64,000 nt of DNA from Cyanobium sp. FGCU6 (GCA_024958655.1 JANWUR010000008.1:62001-126000); one strand, 5' to 3'; positions 38,056 through 48,483 are shown, counted from the stretch's first letter. Made by a program: numbers and translations. The notes: a model not told the origin generated them from the letters alone.

Positions 38056-39726
38056 TCAGCGCTGGCTGGCCCGCCAAAGCTCACTGCCGCTGGCGGCGGT
38101 CAGATCAAGCTGACCTTCGGGCGTGCCGTAGGCATAGGGGTGGGTCACAAGGGGGGCCTCCCCCACCCAGTTCTCCACGGGCGGGGGGGAGCTGGTGAGC
38201 CATTCCGGCGTCAGTGCCCTCCAGGGGTTGTCGCCGGCCGGCTGGCCCCGGTAGGCGGTGAGGATCACATTGATCAACAGGGGCACCGTGCTGAGTGCCA
38301 TCAGCAGGGCACCAACACTGCTGACCTGATTCCAGGTGGTGAAGGAGGGGTCGTACTCGGCTACGCGGCGGGGCATGCCGTTGAGGCCCAGCCAGTGCTG
38401 GGGCGCGAAGCAGAGGTTGAAGCCGATGAAGGTGAGCAGGAAATGGAGGCGACCAAGGTCTTCGTTCAGCAGCCTGCCGGTGAACTTGGGATACCAGTGA
38501 TAGAGGGCGCTGAAGATCACGAAGACCGTGCCGCCGTAGACGATGTAATGGAAATGGGCAACTACGAAATAGGTATCGTGGACATGGATGTCGAAGGGCA
38601 CCTGGGCCAGTGCGATGCCGGTGATGCCGCCGAACACGAAGTTCACGATGAAGGCGCAGGCGAACAGCATGGCGCTGTTGAGGGCGATGCGTCCACCCCA
38701 CAGGGTGGCGAGCCAGTTGAAGAACTTGATGCCGGTGGGAACCGCGATGAAGGAGGTGGCGATGGTGAAGAAGAGGCGCATCCAGGGCGGTGTGCCGCTG
38801 GTGAACATGTGATGGGCCCAGACGATCAGCCCCAACACGACGATCCCCATGATCGAATACACCATCGTGGTGTAGCCGAACAGTGGCTTGCGCGCATGCA
38901 CAGGCAGGATTTCACTCACAAGTCCGAATGCCGGAAGTACCATGATGTAAACCGCCGGGTGTGAGTAAAACCAGAACAGATGCTGATACACCACCACGTT
39001 GCCCCCCATGCTCGGATTGAAGAATCCCGTGTGGGCGACGATGTCAAAGCTCAGGAGGATGAGCGTTCCAGCCAGGACAGGGGTGGAGAGCACCACCAGA
39101 AGGCTGGTGCCGAGCATGGCCCAGCAGTACATCGGCAGGTGCATCATTTTCAGCCCTGGCCGCCGCAGCTTCAGGATCGTGGCGATGAAATTGATGCCCC
39201 CGAAGATCGAGCTTCCCCCCAGAAGCAGCACGCTCACGATCCAGAGCACCTGCCCCAGCGCCGGCGTGGTGAGGCTCAGGGGCGGGTAGGCGGTCCAGCC
39301 GGACTGGGCGGCGCCGCCGCTGATGAAATAGCTGCTGATCAGCAGGATGCCTGCCGGGGGGATCAGCCAGAAGGCCACAGCATTGAGGCGGGGGAAGGCC
39401 ATGTCCCTGGCGCCTACATAGAAAGGGATCAGGTAGTTCCCAAAGGCACCGTTCACCACCGGCACGATCCAGAGAAAGATCATCACCGTGCCATGGAGGG
39501 TGAGAATCTGGTTATAAACGTCGCGGCTGACGAAATCGCTGATCGGGCTTGACAGTTCGGTGCGGATCACACCCGCAAGGGCTCCGCCGATCAGGTAGAA
39601 GACGAAGCCGCACACCAGGTACTGAAGACCGATCACCTTGTGGTCAAGGCTGAAGCTGAAATAGCGGAGCCAGCCCTCGGGCTGCAGGCTGCCGGCCTCG
39701 AAGTCGGCGGGGCGGGCGATGGTCAT
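38056..39726 (-). CDS. ctaD: Cytochrome c oxidase subunit I
   Basis: Catalytic subunit with heme a, heme a3 and CuB. 556 residues, about 12 helices. CuB/heme ligands: 'ILTLHGTVMIF' (low-spin heme His), 'FWFYSHPAVYIMVLPAFGLVSEI' (CuB His and cross-linked Tyr), 'VWAHHMFTSG' (CuB His pair), 'VVAHFHYIVYGG' (heme His). The usual helix VI Glu (HPEVY) is replaced by Ala, while a Tyr-Ser pair precedes the His. This is the signature of the A2 subtype of heme-copper oxidases. It lies between ctaC and ctaE. Confidence 0.97.
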   Translation of the reverse strand: MTIARPADFEAGSLQPEGWLRYFSFSLDHKVIGLQYLVCGFVFYLIGGALAGVIRTELSSPISDFVSRDVYNQILTLHGTVMIFLWIVPVVNGAFGNYLIPFYVGARDMAFPRLNAVAFWLIPPAGILLISSYFISGGAAQSGWTAYPPLSLTTPALGQVLWIVSVLLLGGSSIFGGINFIATILKLRRPGLKMMHLPMYCWAMLGTSLLVVLSTPVLAGTLILLSFDIVAHTGFFNPSMGGNVVVYQHLFWFYSHPAVYIMVLPAFGLVSEILPVHARKPLFGYTTMVYSIMGIVVLGLIVWAHHMFTSGTPPWMRLFFTIATSFIAVPTGIKFFNWLATLWGGRIALNSAMLFACAFIVNFVFGGITGIALAQVPFDIHVHDTYFVVAHFHYIVYGGTVFVIFSALYHWYPKFTGRLLNEDLGRLHFLLTFIGFNLCFAPQHWLGLNGMPRRVAEYDPSFTTWNQVSSVGALLMALSTVPLLINVILTAYRGQPAGDNPWRALTPEWLTSSPPPVENWVGEAPLVTHPYAYGTPEGQLDLTAASGSELWRASQR

Positions 39727-39771
39727 GATGGGCTGGAGGTGCTGAGGGAGTGGAGAAGGCGAGACGGGGGC

Positions 39772-40650
39772 TCAGGCGAAGGGCGTAGCCGTGGCGGCGC
39801 TGACGGTGACGGGGGCCGGGCGATTGCTCGCCAGCCACGCTTCGAAAGCGTCGTCTTCGTGCACCACCACGGTGGAACGCATGCCGCCGTGATACGGACC
39901 GCAGAGCTCGGCACAGACGATGGGATAGCTGCCCGGCCGGGTGGCGGTGAAGCTCAGAAGCGTGGGCTGACCCGGGATCACATCCTGCTTGAGTCGGAAC
40001 TGGGGGACCCAGAAGGCATGGATCACATCATTGGCCTTCATGCGAAGTTGCACCGGCCGACCCACAGGAACATGCAGTTCGCCGCTGATGAAATCACCTT
40101 CGGGGTAGTGGAAGAGGAAGGCGAATTGGATGGCCGTCACGTCCACCGCCAGGGGTGGACTCTGCGGAGCTCCCTCAGCGATGCCGGCGTTGGCGATGCC
40201 TCCCCAGATGCGTTCCTCGGAGGTGTTGATCACAACGTCGGCCACCGAAGCCATCTCAGCGGCGGCGTGCATCGAGCTGTGATCATGGAGTGGTACCATC
40301 CCACCCATACGCTCGTAGATGTCGTAGCTGTAGATACCAACGAACAGCACGACGATCGCAGGGATGGCCGTCCAGACGATTTCGAGCGGCAGGTTGCCTT
40401 CGATCGCCAGCCCGTCGCCGAGTTCACCGGCCCGCCGTCGAAAGCGAACAAGACTGTACACCAAAAGCCCCACGATGCCGAGGAAGAGGATCGTGCCGAT
40501 GCTGAAAAGAACACGGAACAGGTCGTCGTAGACCGGCGCGTTCGCGCTGGCATCAACGGGCAGCAGCGAAACGTTCTGGCCGATCCAGAGGCCGGCGAGA
40601 ACAAGTCCCATGCCAAGTAGCAGGGTGATCAGAGGTGAGGGGATCGTCAC
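39772..40650 (-). CDS. ctaC: Cytochrome c oxidase subunit II
   Basis: Carries the CuA centre that accepts electrons from cytochrome c or plastocyanin. 292 residues with two N-terminal membrane helices ('LITLLLGMGLVLAGLWIG' and 'GTILFLGIVGLLVYSLVRF') and a periplasmic cupredoxin domain. CuA ligands: 'DVIHAFWVPQF' and 'CAELCGPYHGGM'. First gene of the minus-strand operon, with a -10-like TAGGCT 35 nt upstream. ctaA starts divergently 157 nt away. Confidence 0.96.
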   Translation of the reverse strand: MTIPSPLITLLLGMGLVLAGLWIGQNVSLLPVDASANAPVYDDLFRVLFSIGTILFLGIVGLLVYSLVRFRRRAGELGDGLAIEGNLPLEIVWTAIPAIVVLFVGIYSYDIYERMGGMVPLHDHSSMHAAAEMASVADVVINTSEERIWGGIANAGIAEGAPQSPPLAVDVTAIQFAFLFHYPEGDFISGELHVPVGRPVQLRMKANDVIHAFWVPQFRLKQDVIPGQPTLLSFTATRPGSYPIVCAELCGPYHGGMRSTVVVHEDDAFEAWLASNRPAPVTVSAATATPFA

Positions 40651-40684
40651 TGGTGAACCCCGGCAGAGGGTGAATCCGCTTTTC

Positions 40685-40690
40685 AGCCTA
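40685..40690 (-). promoter_or_regulatory. Candidate -10 element TAGGCT of the ctaCDE operon
   Basis: TAGGCT on the minus strand lies 34 nt before the ctaC start. It matches the TAnnnT pattern. The palindromes at 40755-40791 lie about 65-100 nt upstream of it, a position suited to an activator. Confidence 0.35.
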
Positions 40691-40754
40691 TGGGCGTCGC
40701 TCCGGGTGCGCGAGTCTGGCGGGGTGGAGTGTCACGATTGCCGCCAAAATTCAC

Positions 40755-40791
40755 AGGGAATCCCTGAGATGTGCGGGATCGCTCATCTCAG
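40755..40791. promoter_or_regulatory. Two palindromes in the divergent ctaC-ctaA region (candidate operators)
   Basis: AGGGA-A-TCCCT (40755-40765) is followed at once by the perfect inverted repeat CTGAGATG-N12-CATCTCAG (40764-40791). They sit between the oxidase operon and the heme A synthase genes. With TAACTT at 40801-40806 taken as the -10 of ctaA, the second repeat would flank its -35. Regulator unknown. Confidence 0.5.
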
Positions 40792-40806
40792 CGGACTCGC
40801 TAACTT

Positions 40807-41781
40807 GTGCATCCTCGCTTCTTGCGGGCCGTGGTCACGGCGTTTTCTCCACGACTGCTCCGAGCCCTGGTGCTGCTCTGTGCCCACCTCGTGGTGGCGC
40901 TGATCGCCCTGGTGGTGATCGGCGGTGTCACGCGTGTCATGGAGGCCGGTCTGGCCTGTCCGGACTGGCCCCTCTGCTACGGCTCCCTCCTGCCGGGGCG
41001 GCAGATGAACCTGAAGGTGTTCCTGGAGTGGTTCCACCGTCTCGACGCTTTCGTGGTGGGGGTTGCCCTGCTGGTTCTTGGAGTCGTCAGCTGGCTGCGC
41101 CGCAGCCAGCTGCCCGGCTGGCTTCCCTGGGCGGCCACCGGCGCCCTTGGCCTGGTGGCGGTGCAGGGTGCCCTCGGAGCCCTGACCGTGACGCACCTTC
41201 TGGAGGCTTCCACCGTCACAGCCCATCTCGCCACAGCCCTCGCCCTGGTGCTCGGCATGGCTGCCCTCCACCAGGCGCTGCTGGGCTCCCTTTCCCCAGA
41301 GCCCCTCGCCACGCCGCCGCTTCCCTGGCGGCTTGCCGCCCTGCTGGCAGGGGTTCTGGTGCCGGCCCAGTGTCTTCTGGGTGGCGCCATGGCCAGTCGC
41401 TGGGCGGCCGAACGCTGTTTCGCCGCAGGCGAGTCGTGCCGCTGGCTGCTGCTCCATCGGCTGGGGGCCTGGCCGGCGGTGCTGTCGCTTTTGCTGCTCG
41501 CCCTGCTGTCCCTCGCTCTGCCTGCATCACAGGCACAGCTGCGGCGCCTCTCCCTGGTGGCTCTGCTGCTGGTGGCGGCCCAGGTAGGCCTGGGGATCCT
41601 CAGCCTGCGGCTTCAGCTGGCCCTGCCGGCCGTGACGGCGGCCCACCAGTTGGTTGCCGCCCTCCTGGTGGCCCTGATCGGCGCCCTCTGGGGCCGTGGG
41701 CTGCTGCGGCCGTCCTCCCCGGCAGAGATCCCCTCGATAGCTCCTTCTCCTTCCCTCTACAGCGAGGCCCTTCGTGGTTAG
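40807..41781 (+). CDS. ctaA: Heme A synthase (CtaA/COX15)
   Basis: Converts heme O to heme A for the aa3 oxidase. 324 residues, eight hydrophobic helices in two four-helix halves. Typical motifs: '[24 protein letters not shown]', '[11 protein letters not shown]', '[27 protein letters not shown]', '[13 protein letters not shown]' and '[14 protein letters not shown]', containing the conserved heme-ligand His residues. The start may be GTG 40807 as in the track, or GTG 40831, because a -10-like TAACTT ends directly before 40807. The 3' end overlaps ctaB by 8 nt. Confidence 0.95.
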   Translation: MHPRFLRAVVTAFSPRLLRALVLLCAHLVVALIALVVIGGVTRVMEAGLACPDWPLCYGSLLPGRQMNLKVFLEWFHRLDAFVVGVALLVLGVVSWLRRSQLPGWLPWAATGALGLVAVQGALGALTVTHLLEASTVTAHLATALALVLGMAALHQALLGSLSPEPLATPPLPWRLAALLAGVLVPAQCLLGGAMASRWAAERCFAAGESCRWLLLHRLGAWPAVLSLLLLALLSLALPASQAQLRRLSLVALLLVAAQVGLGILSLRLQLALPAVTAAHQLVAALLVALIGALWGRGLLRPSSPAEIPSIAPSPSLYSEALRG

Positions 41782-42763
41782 TGCTCCCCTGCATCCGGCC
41801 GCGTCCCGGCCCGTTTCCGATGTCCCACGCTCGGTTCGCCTGCCGGCCTGGCTGGAGGTGGCCAAACCCCGCCTGATCCCGCTGCTTCTGGCCACCACCG
41901 TCGGGGGGATGGCTCTGAGCGGGGCCTGGCCCCTCGATCCTCGCCGGCTGCTGGCCACCCTGGTCGGAGGCGCGATGGCGTCCGCTGCCGCGGGTGTTCT
42001 CAACTGCCTCTGGGAGCAGGAGCTCGACGGCCGCATGCAACGCACCAGCCGGCGGGCCCTGCCTTCGGGTCGGCTGGCCCAGCGCCAGGCGTTTCTGCTG
42101 GCGATCGCCCTCACCACCGGTTCGGTGCTGCTGCTGATCACGGCGGTCAACGCCCTGGCCGCCGCGCTCGCCCTGCTGGGGTTATGCAGCTACGTGCTGC
42201 TTTACACCGCCCTGCTCAAGCCGCGCACCACCCAGAACATCGTGATCGGCGGCATCGCCGGTGCCATCCCTCCCCTGGTGGGCGCTGCAGCCGCCAGTGG
42301 CCGGCTCGGCTGGGGTGGCTGGTGGCTGTTTTCGCTGGTGATGGTGTGGACACCGGCCCACTTCTGGGCCCTGGCCCTGCTCCTGCGCGACGACTACCGC
42401 TCCGTGGGGATTCCGATGCTGCCCGTGGTGAAGGGTGAGGCGGTCACGGCACGGGCCATCGGCTGGTACAGCTGGCTCACCGTGGCCCTCAGCCTCGGCG
42501 GCATCGCCGTTCTGCCCACGGGTGGCTGGCTTTACGGGCTTCTGGTGCTGCCGTTCAACGGCCGCCTGCTGCAGCTGAGCAGCCGACTGCAACGCAGTCC
42601 GGAGGAGGCGCAGCCCGCCCGCAACCTCTTCCGCTGGTCGATCCTTTATCTGTTCGGCATCTGTCTGCTGCTGGTGCTGGCGCGCACGGCGCCAGCCTCG
42701 GCCCTCGATCCCTCCCCCCTGCTGGGAGCTCTGCTTCAGCTGTCCCAGGCGGCCGCTGCCTAG
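41774..42763 (+). CDS. ctaB: Protoheme IX farnesyltransferase (heme O synthase)
   Basis: UbiA-superfamily membrane enzyme adding a farnesyl group to heme B. 329 residues. Prenyl-diphosphate/Mg binding: '[24 protein letters not shown]'; second motif '[29 protein letters not shown]'. It overlaps ctaA by 8 nt, which matches their sequential reactions. The start is GTG. The stop overlaps a -10-like TAGATT for the next gene. Confidence 0.96.
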   Translation: MVSAPLHPAASRPVSDVPRSVRLPAWLEVAKPRLIPLLLATTVGGMALSGAWPLDPRRLLATLVGGAMASAAAGVLNCLWEQELDGRMQRTSRRALPSGRLAQRQAFLLAIALTTGSVLLLITAVNALAAALALLGLCSYVLLYTALLKPRTTQNIVIGGIAGAIPPLVGAAAASGRLGWGGWWLFSLVMVWTPAHFWALALLLRDDYRSVGIPMLPVVKGEAVTARAIGWYSWLTVALSLGGIAVLPTGGWLYGLLVLPFNGRLLQLSSRLQRSPEEAQPARNLFRWSILYLFGICLLLVLARTAPASALDPSPLLGALLQLSQAAAA

Positions 42764-42766
42764 ATT
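42761..42766 (+). promoter_or_regulatory. Candidate -10 element TAGATT before the ABC ATPase gene
   Basis: TAGATT begins at the ctaB stop codon and lies 33 nt before the ATPase TTG start. It matches TAnnnT. Confidence 0.3.
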
Positions 42767-42799
42767 GGCTCCCTTCCACCGATCCGGAGCAGATCAGGC

Positions 42800-43825
42800 T
42801 TGATCGAGCTGCAGCACCTCAGCAAGCGCTATGGCGGCGGCAGGAAGGCCCAGCCGGTCCATGCCCTCGACGACCTCTGTCTCTCCGTTCCCGCCGGCTG
42901 TCTCTATGGCCTGCTCGGTCCGAACGGAGCCGGCAAGACCACGGCCCTGCGCATCCTCTGCACCCTGCTGGCTCCCGATGGGGGATCGGTGCAGGTGGCC
43001 GGAATCGATGCGCTGGCTCAGCCGCGTGCCGTCCGTCGTCTGCTCGGGTATGTGGCCCAGGAGGTGGCGCTCGACAAGATCCTCACCGGTCGGGAGCTGC
43101 TGCAGCTGCAGGGCGATCTGTATCACCTGCGTCCCGCCGACCGCGATGGTCGCATCGACGAGCTGACCGCCCTGCTGGCGATGAACGACTGGATCGACCG
43201 GCGCTGTGGCACCTACTCCGGTGGCATGCGGCGCCGGCTGGATCTGGCGGCCGGGCTGCTGCACCGGCCGAAGGTGCTGGTGCTCGATGAACCCACCGTG
43301 GGCCTCGACATCGAGAGCCGATCCGCCATCTGGCAAGTGCTGCGCCAGCTGCGCGATCAGGGCACCACGGTGCTGCTCAGCAGCCACTACCTCGAGGAGG
43401 TTGACGCCCTGGCCGATCGCCTGGCCATCCTCGAGGCCGGCCGGGTGATCGCCGAAGGCCCGCCGCAGCAGCTCAAGGCTGCCCTCGGTGGCGATCGCGT
43501 CACCCTGCGGGTGCGGGAGTTCAGCGACGCCGAGGAGGCCGAACAGGTTCGCCGCCTTCTGGAGGACTGTCAGGGCGTGAGCCGGGTTGTGGTGAACCGC
43601 GCTCAGGGTTTCTCCCTGAACCTGGTGGTCGACGACGACGGCGTGGTGGAGCGTCTGCGCCGCCAGCTGGCCGAGGCGCGCCTGCCGGTGTTCGCGCTCT
43701 CCCAGAGCCGTCCCAGCCTCGATGACGTGTACCTTCAGGCCACTGGCCGGACCCTGATGGATGCGGAGCTCTCGGTGGCCGGCCTGCGGGATGCGAAGGC
43801 CGAGCGCAAGCAGGCGATGCGCTGA
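42800..43825 (+). CDS. ABC-2 type exporter, ATP-binding protein (DrrA-like)
   Basis: 341 residues from a TTG start. Walker A 'LLGPNGAGKTTALRIL' near residue 38-48, 'GYVAQEVALDKILTGRELL', signature 'YSGGMRRRLDLAAGLL', Walker B 'VLVLDEPTVGLD', 'SSHYLEEVDALADR', then the DrrA-type C-terminal extension ending 'PSLDDVYLQATGRTL'. It pairs with the permease gene 45 nt downstream. Substrate unknown; the position behind ctaAB is striking, but a role in oxidase biogenesis is only inference. Confidence 0.9.
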   Translation: MIELQHLSKRYGGGRKAQPVHALDDLCLSVPAGCLYGLLGPNGAGKTTALRILCTLLAPDGGSVQVAGIDALAQPRAVRRLLGYVAQEVALDKILTGRELLQLQGDLYHLRPADRDGRIDELTALLAMNDWIDRRCGTYSGGMRRRLDLAAGLLHRPKVLVLDEPTVGLDIESRSAIWQVLRQLRDQGTTVLLSSHYLEEVDALADRLAILEAGRVIAEGPPQQLKAALGGDRVTLRVREFSDAEEAEQVRRLLEDCQGVSRVVVNRAQGFSLNLVVDDDGVVERLRRQLAEARLPVFALSQSRPSLDDVYLQATGRTLMDAELSVAGLRDAKAERKQAMR

Positions 43826-43870
43826 TCCCTTCCTGCAACAGAGCCCCTCCGTCCGCCTCCCCTTTCTCCG

Positions 43871-44731
43871 ATGACCAGCGCGAGCCCTTCGATTTCCGCC
43901 GCCGGCCCCGCTCCCGAGCCGTCGGCCCTTGCCGAGATCAGCCAGGAAACCCTGGCCCTCTGCCGGCGCCTGTTCGTGCAGCTGCTGCGTCGCCCCTCCA
44001 CCCTGGTGGCTGGAGTGCTTCAGCCCCTGATCTGGCTGGTGCTGTTCGGGGCGCTGTTCTCCAGGGCACCGGAGGGTCTCCTCCCCGGTGGCATCAGTTA
44101 CGGCCGCTTCCTCGGGGCCGGTGTGATTGTGTTCACGGCTTTCAGCGGCGCCCTCAATGCCGGCCTGCCCTTGATGTTCGACCGTGAATTCGGCTTCCTG
44201 AACCGTCTGCTGGTGGCTCCCCTGCGCTCCCGCAGCTCGATCGTGCTGGCCTCGGTGCTCTACATCACGGCGATGAGCCTGGTGCAGAGTCTGGCGATCA
44301 TGGCGACCGCCGCCCTGCTGGGCTACGGCTGGCCCAGTGGCCCCGGCTTGTTCGTGGTGCTGGTCACCCTGCTGCTGCTGGTGTTTGCCGTGACGGCCCT
44401 CAGCCTCGGGCTGGCCTTCGCCCTGCCCGGCCATATCGAGTTGATCGCGGTGATCTTCGTGGCCAATCTCCCCCTGCTGTTCGCCAGCACCGCCCTGGCG
44501 CCGATTTCATTCATGCCCCCCTGGCTGGGCTGGCTGGCGGCCCTGAATCCCCTTACCTTCGCAATTGAACCGATCCGAGCCGTCTACAGCGGTTCCTTCC
44601 ACCTCGGCGACGTCGTCCTTAACGCTCCCTACGGGTCGCTCACCGCGGGCACCTGTCTCGGGCTTCTGGCCGTCCTTTCCGCGGCACTGTTCCTGTCGAT
44701 CCGGCCGCTGCTGGATCGCAAGCTGACCTGA
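43871..44731 (+). CDS. ABC-2 type exporter, permease protein
   Basis: 286 residues with six hydrophobic helices. 'RRPSTLVAGVLQPLIWLVLFGALFS', 'FNRLLVAPLRSRSSIVLASVL'-like segment ('GFLNRLLVAPLRSR') and 'IFVANLPLLFASTALAPISFMPPWLGWLAALNPLTFAIEPIR' are the ABC-2 signature, as in DrrB and NodJ. It forms the membrane half of the exporter with the preceding ATPase. Confidence 0.9.
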   Translation: MTSASPSISAAGPAPEPSALAEISQETLALCRRLFVQLLRRPSTLVAGVLQPLIWLVLFGALFSRAPEGLLPGGISYGRFLGAGVIVFTAFSGALNAGLPLMFDREFGFLNRLLVAPLRSRSSIVLASVLYITAMSLVQSLAIMATAALLGYGWPSGPGLFVVLVTLLLLVFAVTALSLGLAFALPGHIELIAVIFVANLPLLFASTALAPISFMPPWLGWLAALNPLTFAIEPIRAVYSGSFHLGDVVLNAPYGSLTAGTCLGLLAVLSAALFLSIRPLLDRKLT

Positions 44732-44743
44732 ACCCCTGATCCC

Positions 44744-45559
44744 GTGCCCGAACCCGAAGTCGTCCACCGTCGTCCGCTCCCGCCCCGCCCGGATCCAGCC
44801 AGCCAGCTGATTCAGGCCATCGAGGGCCGGGACGGAAGTCGGACCCGCCGACTCGTCGAGGTCTGGGTGCATCGCCGGGGCCTCCCTTCCCTGTACACGC
44901 TCTGCGCCACCACCCTGCAGGTCTCGCTCGACCCCGAGGCGCTGCTGTGGCTCGAATGTCAGGAGTGGTTCCCCTGGCCGGTCGGCACCGAAGCCTTTTC
45001 CCCAACAGCGGTGCTGGAGCAGGCCCTGGCCCCCTACGCCAATGGCGTGGCCGATCCCGAACCTGAACCGGAACTCCTGCCGGAACCCCAACCGGAAGCG
45101 ACGGAGGTCCCTCTCCCGCTGGTCGCCGTTGAAGATGGAGTGGCTGCCGAAGAGGCGCCTCCCCTGCCGCCGCCGCCCGACTCGCTGCTGAAAACGGCTC
45201 CGGCCCGGGCCCTGCGCCTTGTCAGCCGCGCCAGGGTGCTGTTGCGCGACTGCCTGGATGAGGTCTGGGATGGGCTGGCGGGCGCCTCCACGCGTGCGGC
45301 ACGTCCTGAAGCCGTGGCCCCGCCCTTACCCGAGAAGGTGGCGCTTCCGAGCGATGGCCTCCCCGCCGCTCCGGTGACGATTCCGGCTCTCACTCCCGCC
45401 CCCTCCGCTTCCGTGGCCCTGGAGCGGCTGCGGCCGCGGCCCCGCCTGACGGTTCCCCGGCTCCCCCGGGCTTCCCGTCCGGCTCCAGCCCCGCCCGACC
45501 TTGCGGATCTGCGCATGTGGCTGCCGGATCCGATCGAGGATCTCCCCCGCGCCTGCTGA
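44744..45559 (+). CDS. Hypothetical protein with Pro/Glu-rich tail
   Basis: 271 residues from GTG 44744, 12 nt after the permease stop. The first 90 residues look folded ('ASQLIQAIEGRDGSRTRRLVEVWVHRRGLPSLYTLCATTL', 'LLWLECQEWFPWP'). The rest is low-complexity Pro/Glu/Ala with one basic helical patch ('ALRLVSRARVLLRDCLDEVWD'). No membrane segment or known domain. It may be cotranscribed with the exporter; function unknown. Confidence 0.65.
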   Translation: MPEPEVVHRRPLPPRPDPASQLIQAIEGRDGSRTRRLVEVWVHRRGLPSLYTLCATTLQVSLDPEALLWLECQEWFPWPVGTEAFSPTAVLEQALAPYANGVADPEPEPELLPEPQPEATEVPLPLVAVEDGVAAEEAPPLPPPPDSLLKTAPARALRLVSRARVLLRDCLDEVWDGLAGASTRAARPEAVAPPLPEKVALPSDGLPAAPVTIPALTPAPSASVALERLRPRPRLTVPRLPRASRPAPAPPDLADLRMWLPDPIEDLPRAC

Positions 45560-45583
45560 GATTCTCCTTCGCTTCCCGCGTCG

Positions 45584-46291
45584 ATGACCCTGCCAGCAGC
45601 TGAGAGCCTCTCCGGTGGCCTGATCGTTTCCGTGCAGGCCCCGGAAGGTTCTCCCATGAGAGACCCGGCCGTGATCGCAGCGATGGCGGAGGCCAGTCTG
45701 GCGCGTGGCGCCATCGGCGTGCGGCTCGAGAGTCCGGAGCACATCGGCGCCGTACGCCGTCGCTGCCCAGGGGCCCTGATCGTGGGTCTGTGGAAACGGG
45801 TTCATCCCGACAGTTCTGTGTACATCACCCCTGGCTGGCAGGAGATCCGGGCCGTGTGGGCCGCAGGGGCCGATGTGGTCGCCCTCGATGCCACCGAGCG
45901 CTCGCGGCCGGGCGGGCAGGATCTGGCCACGCTGATCGGCCGCTGCCGCGATGAACTGGGGGCTCCACTGATGGCGGATGTGGATTCCCTCGCCAGCGGG
46001 CTGCGGGCCGCTCAGCTGGGCTGTGCCTGGGTGGGCACCACCCTGTATGGCTACACCGAGGCCACCGCCGTCCTGCGCCCACCCGCCTGGGATGTGCTCG
46101 GCCCCCTGCGGCGGCAGCTGCCACCGGCGGTGCCCCTGATCTGCGAAGGCGGGATTGCCAGCCCTGAGGAGGCCGCCCGCGCCCTGACGGCTGGTGCCGA
46201 TGCGGTGGTGGTGGGAACGGCGATCACTGGGGTGGATCTGCAGGTGAGCGCCTACCTGGGAGCGATGGCCTCGACGGCACCGTCACGGTGA
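45584..46291 (+). CDS. nanE: N-acetylmannosamine-6-phosphate 2-epimerase
   Basis: TIM-barrel epimerase interconverting ManNAc-6-P and GlcNAc-6-P. 235 residues. 'GGLIVSVQAPEGSPMRDPAVIAAMAEASLARGAIGVRLES' and 'ADVVALDATERSRPGG' followed by 'LMADVDSLASGLRAAQLGCAWVGTTLYGYT' are standard NanE blocks; the barrel ends with 'ICEGGIASPEEAARALTAGADAVVVGTAIT'. No sialic acid catabolic genes are nearby, so the in vivo role is probably amino-sugar interconversion for cell wall or glycans (inference). Confidence 0.9.
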   Translation: MTLPAAESLSGGLIVSVQAPEGSPMRDPAVIAAMAEASLARGAIGVRLESPEHIGAVRRRCPGALIVGLWKRVHPDSSVYITPGWQEIRAVWAAGADVVALDATERSRPGGQDLATLIGRCRDELGAPLMADVDSLASGLRAAQLGCAWVGTTLYGYTEATAVLRPPAWDVLGPLRRQLPPAVPLICEGGIASPEEAARALTAGADAVVVGTAITGVDLQVSAYLGAMASTAPSR

Positions 46292-46367
46292 CCACGAACA
46301 CAAAACTTTCTTGACGTCCAGCCAGGGCGGGACCGTTGAGGTTCACGATGGGAACAGTTTGCTCTGG

Positions 46368-46405
46368 GCGCCAGGCCGATGGGACCGATCTCCCCGGCCT
46401 GGCGC
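46368..46405 (+). other. Strong hairpin between nanE and the 71-aa ORF
   Basis: GCGCCAGGCCG / CGGCCTGGCGC is a perfect 11-bp stem with a 16-nt loop that can itself pair (GGGA/TCCC). No U tract follows. It could end the nanE transcript, or sit in the leader of the small ORF at 46445. Confidence 0.55.
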
Positions 46406-46444
46406 TGTCTGCCCCCTACAGCTGGTCCTTGACCGGGAGTTGCC

Positions 46445-46660
46445 ATGGAGAATCGACGCCTCCTGTTCCCGTGGTGGATCACCGGAACCTGCACCGGCGT
46501 GGTGCTGTTCGGATCCACCCTGCTCGGTCTGCCGCTGAACACCTACCACCTGTCCCAGGTTCAGGCCCTGAACCGCGAACTCGGGAAGCTGTGCGCGGCG
46601 CCGCCGCGGCAGGCGATGAGCGTGTGCCGCATCCATGCCCGGCTTGTGAACGCGCTGTAG
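46445..46660 (+). CDS. Small hypothetical protein with one membrane segment (71 aa)
   Basis: Begins 'MENRRLLFPWWITGTCTGVVLFGSTLLGLPLN', a signal-anchor-like hydrophobic helix preceded by positive charge. It is followed by a short polar part with two Cys ('GKLCAAPP' and 'MSVCRIHARL') that might pair outside the membrane. Not recognised. It faces groEL convergently, with 19 nt between stops. Confidence 0.6.
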   Translation: MENRRLLFPWWITGTCTGVVLFGSTLLGLPLNTYHLSQVQALNRELGKLCAAPPRQAMSVCRIHARLVNAL

Positions 46661-46679
46661 GCACCCCGGCTGCCGGGCC

Positions 46680-48446
<1,767 letters not shown>

Positions 48447-48471
48447 TCAGCAGGGGGTACTGCGGTCCCGG

Positions 48472-48477
48472 TAGTCT
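48472..48477 (+). promoter_or_regulatory. Candidate -10 element TAGTCT directly before the 80-aa gene
   Basis: TAGTCT ends 6 nt before the ATG at 48484, so transcription from it would begin near the start codon, giving a leaderless or nearly leaderless mRNA. Confidence 0.25.
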
Positions 48478-48483
48478 CCGGCG

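Noticed and set aside
42794-44434. 546-codon minus-strand ORF opposite the ABC exporter
   Set aside because: Antisense shadow covering an ATPase with intact Walker and signature motifs.
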